Source: Solidesulfovibrio carbinoliphilus subsp. oakridgensis
GTDB taxonomy: Bacteria > Desulfobacterota > Desulfovibrionia > Desulfovibrionales > Desulfovibrionaceae
Reading direction: 5' to 3'
DNA: 64,000 nt
NCBI RefSeq assembly: GCF_000177215.2
Contig: NZ_CM001368.1
Coordinates: forward strand, 1,860,001-1,924,000
In this document: piece by piece, positions 52,787-59,607 of the stretch
Layout: the number at the start of each line of letters is the position of its first letter
Numbering within the stretch: the first letter of the stretch is position 1
The notes under the pieces: generated by a model
The model's input: the letters and a program-made list of their open reading frames with translations, nothing else
Database searches by the model: none
Told to the model about the DNA's origin: nothing
Program-made: the position numbers and the translations under genes

Positions 52787-53788
52787 ATGCCTGAAAAAAA
52801 CACCCTTGCCACCGAACTGGCCCGGCCGCTTCTTGCCGGCGGCTTTCTGTCCGACACCGGCCGGGACAGGCTCCTCACCCACCTGCCCCAGGCGTCCGGT
52901 CCGGACCTCGACGCCCTGGCCGCCGCCGCCAGCGCCGTGCGCGCCCACCGGCTCGGCCGCCAAGCCTCGCTTTGCGCTATTATTAGCGCCAAATCCGGCC
53001 GCTGCGGCGAGAACTGCGCCTTTTGCGCCCAGTCCGGTCACTACGCCACCTCCTCCCCCGAGCACCCGCTGCTCGACCCGGACCGCATCGTGGCGGCGGC
53101 CGCAGCCATGCACGCCGCCGGCGTCTCCCGCTTCGGCGTCGTGGCCTCGGGCAAGGCCCTGCCCGAAGCCGAACTGGCAACGGCCGCAACCGCCCTGGCC
53201 GGCATCGCGGCCCTTGGCATGGCCGCCGACGCCTCCTTCGGCGTCCTTTCGCGCGAGGCCCTCTCCCGGCTCAAGGCCGCAGGCCTGGCCGCCTACCACC
53301 ACAACCTCGAAACCTCCCGGGCCTTTTACCCAAGCATTTGCACCACCCGGACCTTCGACGACAACCTGGATGTCCTGCGCCAATGCCGGGCCCTCGGCAT
53401 CCCCGTCTGCTCGGGCGGCCTCTTCGGCATGGGCGAGACCTGGGCTGACCGGGCCGACCTGGCCCAGACCCTCTTCGAAGCGGGCGCCTTCTCCATCCCG
53501 GTCAACTTCCTCTCCCCCATCCCGGGCACGCCGCTCGGCACCCAGCCCGTCCTTTCCCCCGACGAAGCCCGGCGCATCGTCATCCTCCTGCGCTTCCTGC
53601 TGCCCGACCGCCAGATCCGCATCTGCGGCGGCCGGCCCGCCGTCTTCGGCGCGACCGATCCCCTGGCCCCCATGGCCGTCGGCGCCGACGGCCTCATGGT
53701 CGGCGACTACCTGACCACCGCCGGCGCGTCGCTCGCGGCCGATAGGGAAGGACTGGAACGGCTGGGATTTGCTGTCGGCGGAGAATAG
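52787..53788 (+). CDS. bioB: Biotin synthase
   Basis: A 333-residue radical SAM enzyme that inserts sulfur into dethiobiotin. The radical-SAM cysteines are C73, C77 and C80 (the CxxxCxxC motif RCGENCAFC). Further family landmarks are AYHHNLETSRAFYPSICTTRTF in the centre and the [2Fe-2S] region with GGLFGMGETWADR and NFLSPIPGTPLG. No other biotin genes are nearby, and no BirA operator was recognised in the 240-base upstream region, which contains a GGCAAGCC / GGCTTGCC inverted repeat at 52700-52744. The ribosome site is weak. Confidence 0.93.
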   Translation: MPEKNTLATELARPLLAGGFLSDTGRDRLLTHLPQASGPDLDALAAAASAVRAHRLGRQASLCAIISAKSGRCGENCAFCAQSGHYATSSPEHPLLDPDRIVAAAAAMHAAGVSRFGVVASGKALPEAELATAATALAGIAALGMAADASFGVLSREALSRLKAAGLAAYHHNLETSRAFYPSICTTRTFDDNLDVLRQCRALGIPVCSGGLFGMGETWADRADLAQTLFEAGAFSIPVNFLSPIPGTPLGTQPVLSPDEARRIVILLRFLLPDRQIRICGGRPAVFGATDPLAPMAVGADGLMVGDYLTTAGASLAADREGLERLGFAVGGE

Positions 53789-53828
53789 AGAAAAAGATGC
53801 CTCCGGCGGCCGGAGGCATTCCTTCCTC
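53789..53828. repeat. Collapsed repeat copy I between convergent genes
   Basis: Purine leader, then the palindrome ATGCCTCCGGCGGCCGGAGGCAT at 53797-53819 (given as the fusion of the two inverted cores GCCTCCGGC and GCCGGAGGC), serving both bioB and the cyclase gene. It is the smallest form seen. Confidence 0.8.
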
Positions 53829-56057
53829 CTACTTCGACGTCAGCACGCACACCCCGCTCCACCCGGCCGGCGTCTCCTCGCCGAGCCGCCGGCAGCGCGC
53901 CACATAGGACGCGGCGGCCGGGTCGTGGTCGGCCAGGGCGGCGAACCCGGCCTGGGCGGCCTGGAAATCGCCTTTGGTGAACAGGTCCAGGGCGGCGGCG
54001 AAGGCGGCATGGGTCGTCCTGGCCCTGGCCGCGACATCCGGCCACAGCGGCTCGTAGACGTCCACCGGCTCGGCCCGGCCGACCACGGCCACGCAGCCGA
54101 TCTTGCGGGAGGCGAAAGATGGGCCGGCCGCATCGCGGGTGGCCTGGGAGATCATGGTGAAGGTGCCGAACTGCTTGTTGATGCCTTCCAGGCGCGAGGC
54201 CAGGTTCACGGCGTCGCCGAGCATGGTGTAGTCGAAACGGGAATCGGAGCCCATGTTGCCGACCACGGCCGGGCCGGTATTGAGGCCGACGCGCATGAAG
54301 AGGTCATGGCCCGAGATTTCGCGAAAGGCGGGGCGCAGTTCGGCCAGCCGGTCCTGGCAGCGAAGGGCTGTGCGCACGCCCCGGGCGGCATGGTCGGGCT
54401 GGTCGAGCGGCGCGTTCCAGAAGGCGATGATGGCGTCGCCCTCGTATTTGTCCACGGTGCCGCCCTCGTCCAAAATGATGTCGGTCATGGCGGTCAGGTA
54501 GCGGTTGAGGAGCGCGGTCAGCTCCTGGGGCCCGAGGCCTTCGGAGATGCCGGTGAATCCCTGCAGGTCGGAGAAGAAGATGGTCAGCTCGCGCAGTTCG
54601 CCGCCGAGGCTCATGCGTTCCGGCTGGGCGATGAGGGCCTCGATGACGTCCGGGGAGAGGTACTGGCGGAAGGCCGACTTGATGAACCGCTTCTGCCGGC
54701 CCTCGGTGGCGTAGCCGACCAGCACGGCCACGGCCAGCCCGCCGGCCACGGCCACCTGCGGCAGGGCCAGGGGCAGCCACAGGCCCCAGGCATAGGCGGA
54801 CAGGGCCAGGCCCAGGGGCAGCGGCAGGAACACGAGAAACGCCACCGCGCTGGCCGTGGCCCCGGGGGCCAGGGACACGGCCAGGCCGGCGGCCACGGCC
54901 AGACCGGCGGCCAGCCACCAGCCGGCCCAGTGCGGCACCACCCGCAGGAAATCGCCGGTCAGAAGGCTCTGCAAGGCCTGGGCATGGATCTCCACGCCCG
55001 TGGTCACGCCGCCCACCGGCGACGGGCGCAGGTCCAGGAGGCCTGGCGCGGAAAAGCCGAAGAGCACGTAGCGCCCCCGGAACATCTCCGGATTGAGGGT
55101 CGGCTTGCCGCCTTCGCGCAGGGCCAGCTCGCTCTGAATGACGGCGGCGGCGGACACGGCCGGAAAGTCCGACGAGCGCCGCCAGCGGGGAATGGCCCGG
55201 CCGGCGTCGTCCACGGGGATGGTGACCGCCCCCAGGCGCAGGGTCATGCCGCCAATCGAAGCGTCGAGGGGCGGTTCGGCCAGGAGCCTTGAAGCCAGCG
55301 ACAGGGCCGGCACCGGCCGGCCGTCGAAGACGCCGAAGAGCCCCACCCGGCGGTAGACGCCGTCGAACTCCGGGTCCTGGCTGACGTTGCCGAGGATCTT
55401 CGCCCCGGCCGCCACCTCGGGCACGGGAAAGGCCGCCTTGGGGTAGACCGGGGCGTCCTCGGGCGACAGGCCGGCCAGCCAGGTTTCCAGCCCCTTGATC
55501 CGCAGCGGACCGGCCGGCGCGTCGGCCGGCCACCGTGTCGCCTGCCCGGTCTCACGGCCGAGGAAGACCGGCAGGGCGAAGTTGCCAAAGAGCGTCCCGG
55601 CCTCGGCCAGGGCCGTGTCGTCGGCCACGCCGTAGGACGACGGTTCGGTGAAAAGCACGTCAAAAGCCACGGCCTTGGCCCCGCCCCGGCGGCAAAAATC
55701 CAGGATGACCGAGTAGACCTCGCGCGGCCATGGCCAGGACAGGCCGTTTTCCCTGGCCCCCCAGTCGAGGCTCGCCTGGTCGAGGAGGATCAGGCGCACC
55801 GCGTCCGAACCCCTGCCGCCCGGAGCCAGCAGCCGGGCCCGCCAGTCGAAGGTCCGGGCCTCGAACGAGGTCACGATGCCGGAAAGTGACAGCAGCCAGG
55901 CCGCCAGAAGGCCGGCCAACCCGGCCGAGAGGCCGTGGAGAAGGCGCGTGCGCCGCAGGCGGAGACGGGAGAGGAGGGAAGAGGAAGAGGCCTCCGGCGG
56001 CCGGGGGGGATCATCCCCCCCGGACCCCCTGGAAGGGGAAAACGGGGTATTTTGCAT
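53829..56057 (-). CDS. CHASE2-domain adenylate/guanylate cyclase
   Basis: A 742-residue class III cyclase. An N-terminal anchor (about 44-60) leads to an extracytoplasmic CHASE2 sensor (about 65-375), three membrane segments (about 390-465) and the catalytic domain. Metal-binding aspartates are in FFSDLQGFTG and DKYEGDAIIAF; the purine-specifying Lys is in the latter; the transition-state Asn and Arg are in GDAVNLASRLE. All key residues are present, so it should be active. The start is unusual: the nearest ATG (56057) puts repeat copy J in frame at residues about 6-24 (SPSRGSGGDDPPRPPEAS). A non-ATG start inside is possible but none has a good ribosome site. Confidence 0.82.
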   Translation of the reverse strand: MQNTPFSPSRGSGGDDPPRPPEASSSSLLSRLRLRRTRLLHGLSAGLAGLLAAWLLSLSGIVTSFEARTFDWRARLLAPGGRGSDAVRLILLDQASLDWGARENGLSWPWPREVYSVILDFCRRGGAKAVAFDVLFTEPSSYGVADDTALAEAGTLFGNFALPVFLGRETGQATRWPADAPAGPLRIKGLETWLAGLSPEDAPVYPKAAFPVPEVAAGAKILGNVSQDPEFDGVYRRVGLFGVFDGRPVPALSLASRLLAEPPLDASIGGMTLRLGAVTIPVDDAGRAIPRWRRSSDFPAVSAAAVIQSELALREGGKPTLNPEMFRGRYVLFGFSAPGLLDLRPSPVGGVTTGVEIHAQALQSLLTGDFLRVVPHWAGWWLAAGLAVAAGLAVSLAPGATASAVAFLVFLPLPLGLALSAYAWGLWLPLALPQVAVAGGLAVAVLVGYATEGRQKRFIKSAFRQYLSPDVIEALIAQPERMSLGGELRELTIFFSDLQGFTGISEGLGPQELTALLNRYLTAMTDIILDEGGTVDKYEGDAIIAFWNAPLDQPDHAARGVRTALRCQDRLAELRPAFREISGHDLFMRVGLNTGPAVVGNMGSDSRFDYTMLGDAVNLASRLEGINKQFGTFTMISQATRDAAGPSFASRKIGCVAVVGRAEPVDVYEPLWPDVAARARTTHAAFAAALDLFTKGDFQAAQAGFAALADHDPAAASYVARCRRLGEETPAGWSGVCVLTSK
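55970..56040 (+). repeat. Dispersed repeat copy J-left, overlapping the cyclase start
   Basis: Purine leader, core GCCTCCGGCGGCC (near 55990), G/C-run hairpin around GATCATC, CCCCCTGGAAGGGG end on the plus strand. It is inverted relative to the cyclase and read in frame as its N-terminus if the ATG at 56057 is used. Confidence 0.85.
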
Positions 56058-56121
56058 GGGTGTTCTCTTCGGGAGACGTGCCCCCGCCATGGGCGCGGGG
56101 CCGATGCCGGTCCCGCGCCCT

Positions 56122-56209
56122 GCCCCCTTTCGGGGGGTCCGGGGGGAATGATTCCCCCCGGCGGGTCCAGGGCAGAGCCCTGGCGGGGTCTGGGGCAGGG
56201 CCCCAGCTC
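56122..56209 (-). repeat. Dispersed repeat copy J-right, after the M48 peptidase gene
   Basis: Minus-strand variant: short leader, GGGGCCCTGCCCC and CCAGGGCTCTGCCCTGG hairpins, G/C-run hairpin around AATCATT, and CCCCCCGAAAGGGGG. Like copy D it lacks the exact core. Confidence 0.75.
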
Positions 56210-57124
56210 TTAGATATTCCCCAATGCCGCCTTGAAGCGGGCGGCCCGGGCCGGGGGTTCGTTGACCTCGGCCACGCGGGCGAGGCTGGCCAGTTCCGTG
56301 ATGCGGTCCTTGGGCGCCGGGTGGGTCTTGGCGAAGTCCGTGCCTCCCGGGGTCAGGCGCTTTTGCATCTCGGCCAGCATGTCCGGCAGCCCGGCCGGGT
56401 TGTAGCCGGTGCGGGTGAGGATGGTCACGGCGGTCTTGTCGGCCTGGTATTCGAGGGTCCGGGAATAGCCGTTGTTGACCATGGTGGTCATGATGTCGCC
56501 GATGGAGTCGGCGAAGATGTTGGTCAGCTGGGTGAGCTGTCCGCCGCCGGCGTGTTTGACGGCCTCGCCGCCGATGATGGCCAGGGCCTCGGTGGTGCGG
56601 GCGCGCTTGATGGACCGCAGGGCGTCCTTGCCCTGGACGTGGCCGATCTCGTGGGCCAGGACCGCGGCCAGGGCGTTTTCGCCCGAGCAGCACCGCAGCA
56701 TGCCGCGCGTGATGAAGATGAGCCCGCCCGGCGCGGCAAAGGCGTTGATCTCGGCCGAATCGAGGATCAGGAAGTGGTAGCCGCCGTAGGTCTGGGGCAT
56801 GTCCGAGAACATGGCCAGGGCCTGGCCGACCTCGTTGACGTAGGCATTGGCCTTGGCGTTGTTGTAGGGCCGGTATTTGGCCAGAAGCGAGGCGCCGACC
56901 GACCGGCCGATGTAGTATTCCTGTTCCGGGTTGAAGTCCTCGGCCGCGTGGGCCACGGCCGAGGCGCCCTTGACGGCCGAGGCGGCGTAGTCGCCGACCG
57001 GGGCCCCGCCGACATTGCCGAGGGAGCCGAGCACCCGGGAGACGGCGTCGGGGTTGTTGCAGCCGAAAAGAGCCAGCCCGGTCAGCAGAAGGCCGCCGAG
57101 GGAGAGGAGGAGACGCGGTTTCAT
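56210..57124 (-). CDS. M48-family metallopeptidase lipoprotein
   Basis: A 304-residue exported zinc protease. A lipobox (LALFGC, C22) suggests anchoring in an outer or inner membrane leaflet. The zinc motif HEIGH is at residues 158-162 with the third ligand Glu further on, in a YSRTLEYQADKTAV region. The layout resembles BepA/LoiP-type periplasmic quality-control peptidases that act on outer-membrane proteins. It overlaps the SH3-protein stop by ATGA, so the two are coupled. Confidence 0.9.
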   Translation of the reverse strand: MKPRLLLSLGGLLLTGLALFGCNNPDAVSRVLGSLGNVGGAPVGDYAASAVKGASAVAHAAEDFNPEQEYYIGRSVGASLLAKYRPYNNAKANAYVNEVGQALAMFSDMPQTYGGYHFLILDSAEINAFAAPGGLIFITRGMLRCCSGENALAAVLAHEIGHVQGKDALRSIKRARTTEALAIIGGEAVKHAGGGQLTQLTNIFADSIGDIMTTMVNNGYSRTLEYQADKTAVTILTRTGYNPAGLPDMLAEMQKRLTPGGTDFAKTHPAPKDRITELASLARVAEVNEPPARAARFKAALGNI

Positions 57125-57603
57125 CGGCTGCCTCCCTGGGGCTTGACGTCGCCCTGGCCAAGAAAGGCCAGGAGCGCCGCCGGGCTATAACTTTGGCGCT
57201 CCATGGCGTCGATGGCGGCGTAGTCGCCGCCGTGGCCGCGCCGGTAGTCGGCCTCGACCTGGGCGGAAAAGCCCTTGCCGGCCAGCGCCATTTCCTTGCC
57301 GGACACGTTTCCCGACGCGCCCGAACCGCTCGACAGGGCCAGCTTGCCGGCAGAGAGGGCCGAGCGGTGCATCCAGCCCGAGGGGCCGCCCGAAACCGAC
57401 ACCTTGGCCCAGTCGCCCTGCTCGTCGCTGACGTCCACCGTCTGGCCGTAGCTGGCCTTGCCGACGATCTTGCCGAGAAACGACGGGGTCTCCCGGACCT
57501 GCCCATCCCGTACCGCGACACTCATGACCTTGGCGGCCAGGGCCCCCACCCCGCACAGGGTCAGGACCACGGCCAGGGCCACGGCCAGTCTTCGACTTCG
57601 CAA
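57121..57603 (-). CDS. SH3-domain protein upstream of the M48 peptidase, TTG start
   Basis: A 160-residue exported protein: signal-type hydrophobic stretch (LAVALAVVLTLCGVGALA), then a bacterial SH3 domain (VRDGQVRETPSFLGKIVGKASYG...GDWAKVSVSGGPSGWMHRSAL; landmarks VRxxPSxxGxIVG and GWMHxSxL), then a mixed C-terminal region with MERQSYSP. The best start is TTG at 57603, five bases after AAGGAGG; the ATG at 57687 would add 28 residues with no ribosome site. Translational coupling to the peptidase suggests the SH3 protein targets or regulates it at the cell wall. Confidence 0.82.
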   Translation of the reverse strand: MRSRRLAVALAVVLTLCGVGALAAKVMSVAVRDGQVRETPSFLGKIVGKASYGQTVDVSDEQGDWAKVSVSGGPSGWMHRSALSAGKLALSSGSGASGNVSGKEMALAGKGFSAQVEADYRRGHGGDYAAIDAMERQSYSPAALLAFLGQGDVKPQGGSR

Positions 57604-57720
57604 AACGGCCTCCTTTGCGGCGCGCGGCGCGCCGGTTGCGGCACTCGCCCCACGGGCAGGCGGGCGGAGCCGTGGTTTTGCCGACAAATCGGCAAATCGC
57701 CTTGTTTCGATGACGCCAGG

Positions 57721-58608
57721 CTACCGGCCGACCGTCACATGGGCCAGCTTCTCGAAATACCGGATGATGCTCCCATGGTCGTCCTCGCCGCAGCCGTCGG
57801 CCAGCATGGCCTGCATCACTTCCATGACCGAGGCGGTCAACGGCAGGGGCACATGCAATTCGTTGGCCGTTTGCATGACATTGGCCAGATCCTTGACGTG
57901 GAGCCTGATCCGGAAGCCGGGATCGAACTTGCGGTCCATGACCAGCCCGGCCTTGGCGTCCAGGACCGTGCTGCCGGCCAGGCCCCCCCGGATGGCCTGA
58001 TAGACCAGCTCCGGCTCCACCCCGGCCTTGGCCGCCAGGACAAAGGCTTCGGACATGGCCGCGATATTGAGCGCCACCACGATCTGGTTGGCCAGCTTGG
58101 CCACGTTGCCGGCCCCGATCTCGCCGACCCGGGTCACCGAGGCGGCCATGGCCGCGAGCACGGGCCGTACCGCCTCGAAATCGGCTTCGCTGCCGCCGGC
58201 CATGACGGTCAACGTGCCGTCCACGGCCTTGGGCTCGCCGCCGCTGACCGGGGCGTCCAGGAACTTGATCCCCTTGCGGGCCAGCCCGGCCCCGATCTCC
58301 CGGCTGGCCAGGGGAGCGATGGAGCTCATGTCCACGACGTAAAGGCCCGCCTTGCCGCCGTGAATGACCCCGCCCTCGCCAAGGACCACTTCCTTCACCT
58401 GGGGCGAGTCCGGCACCATGGTGATGACCAGCTCGCACACCTCGGCCACGGCCGCCGGCGACGGGGCATAGGCCGCGCCGTGGTCGGTCACGGCCGCCAC
58501 GTTGTCCTTGCTGCGGCTGAAAACGGTCAGGTCGTAGCCGGCTTTGAGCAGGTTGCGGCACATGGGCTTGCCCATGATGCCAAGGCCGATGAAGCCGATC
58601 TTTTTCAT
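57721..58608 (-). CDS. garR: Tartronate semialdehyde reductase-family oxidoreductase
   Basis: A 295-residue beta-hydroxyacid dehydrogenase. GLGIMGKPM (residues 8-16) is the NAD(P) loop; SGGEPKAVDGTLTVMAGG is the substrate loop; the catalytic Lys is in GNVAKLANQIV. The family includes 2-hydroxy-3-oxopropionate reductases (GarR/GlxR), which make D-glycerate. The preceding gene in transcription order encodes a hydroxypyruvate isomerase-like protein, the usual partner in glyoxylate-to-glycerate conversion, so this assignment is favoured. AAGGAA precedes the ATG. Confidence 0.88.
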   Translation of the reverse strand: MKKIGFIGLGIMGKPMCRNLLKAGYDLTVFSRSKDNVAAVTDHGAAYAPSPAAVAEVCELVITMVPDSPQVKEVVLGEGGVIHGGKAGLYVVDMSSIAPLASREIGAGLARKGIKFLDAPVSGGEPKAVDGTLTVMAGGSEADFEAVRPVLAAMAASVTRVGEIGAGNVAKLANQIVVALNIAAMSEAFVLAAKAGVEPELVYQAIRGGLAGSTVLDAKAGLVMDRKFDPGFRIRLHVKDLANVMQTANELHVPLPLTASVMEVMQAMLADGCGEDDHGSIIRYFEKLAHVTVGR

Positions 58609-58698
58609 GGTGTTTCCTTATTGCGAAGAGAGAAGAGAAGATGCCTCCGGCGGCCGGGGGGGATCATCCCCCCCGGACCCCCTGAAAGGGGGAAAAAG
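58609..58698 (+). repeat. Dispersed GC-rich palindromic repeat, copy K
   Basis: Purine leader (GAAGAGAGAAGAGAAGAT), core GCCTCCGGCGGCC from about 58643, G/C-run hairpin around GATCATC, and CCCCCTGAAAGGGGG. It lies between two co-directional minus-strand genes and is inverted relative to them, so it is not a simple post-stop copy. Confidence 0.88.
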
Positions 58699-59484
58699 CT
58701 ATAACGCCAGGCCCATTTCCTTGATCCAGGAAAGAGAGCCCACGGTGTCGGGGGTGGGCACGTATTCGAGGCCGACGAAGCCGGCGTAGCCCAGGCGGTC
58801 GAGTTCGGCGAAAAGGAAGGGATAGTGGATCTCGCCCGTGCCGGGCTGGTGCCGGCCGGGATTGTCCGCCACCTGGACGTGGCCGATGCGCGGCAGGTTG
58901 GCGGCCAGGGTCGCGGCCAGTTCCCCTTCCTCGCGCTGGGCGTGGTAGACGTCGTACTGCATGAAGGCGTTGGGCCGGGCCAGGTCGTCGAGAAGGGCCA
59001 TGACCTGCCCCGTGCGGGTAAGCGCGAAGCCCGGGATGTCGAAGTGGTTGATGGCCTCGATGACCAGGGACAGGCCTTCGGCAGCCAGGGCGTCGGCCGC
59101 GAAGGCCACGTTTTCGCACAGGGCGTCCAGGGCCGCTTCCGGGGCGCAGCCGGCCGGAACCTTGCCGGCCAGGCAGTTGAGGCGGGTGACGCCGAGGGCC
59201 TTGGCATAGGCCAGCGCCTGGCCCACGCCGTCGCGGAACTCGGCCGCCCGGCCCGGATCGGCGGCGATGCCCCGGTCCCCGGCCGCCCAGTCGCCGCTCG
59301 GCAGGTTGAAAAGGACCTGGGTCAGCCCGTTGGCGTCCAAAAGCCCGCGCAGTTCCCCGGCCGGATAGGCGTAGGGAAACAGGTATTCCACATGGCGGAA
59401 GCCGGCCCTGGCGGCGGCGGCGAAACGTTCGGGAAACGGCAGTTCCGTGAACAGCATGGTCAGGTTGGCGGCCAGTTGCGGCAT
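58699..59484 (-). CDS. hyi: Hydroxypyruvate isomerase-family TIM barrel protein
   Basis: A 261-residue AP-endonuclease-2-like barrel. Hyi-type features are present: FTELPFPERFAAAARAGFRHVEYLFPY at the start, NLPSGDWAAGDRGIAADP, VIEAINHFDIPGF and HVQVADNPGRHQPGTGEIHY, which carry the metal ligands Glu, Asp and His. It would interconvert hydroxypyruvate and tartronate semialdehyde. The ATG at 59484 is preceded by CGGAGT. Upstream is a PEP-synthase-like gene, and garR follows. No glyoxylate carboligase is in the window, so the source of tartronate semialdehyde is unclear. Confidence 0.88.
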   Translation of the reverse strand: MPQLAANLTMLFTELPFPERFAAAARAGFRHVEYLFPYAYPAGELRGLLDANGLTQVLFNLPSGDWAAGDRGIAADPGRAAEFRDGVGQALAYAKALGVTRLNCLAGKVPAGCAPEAALDALCENVAFAADALAAEGLSLVIEAINHFDIPGFALTRTGQVMALLDDLARPNAFMQYDVYHAQREEGELAATLAANLPRIGHVQVADNPGRHQPGTGEIHYPFLFAELDRLGYAGFVGLEYVPTPDTVGSLSWIKEMGLAL

Positions 59485-59607
59485 GGCGGACTCCGTGAAA
59501 AGGGTTTTGCGGCAACGGCCTGCTCCCGAAACGCCGGGCAGGGCCACGGCGGAGACAACGGTTCCGGCCCGGCGCTTCGAGCCCTGCCGGGCGGGCCGGA
59601 AAAAAGC

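Noticed and set aside
59562-59601. Inverted repeat TTCCGGCCCG / CGGGCCGGAA downstream of the PEP-synthase-like gene
   Set aside because: No T-run follows on the minus strand; a poor terminator, though it could stabilise RNA.
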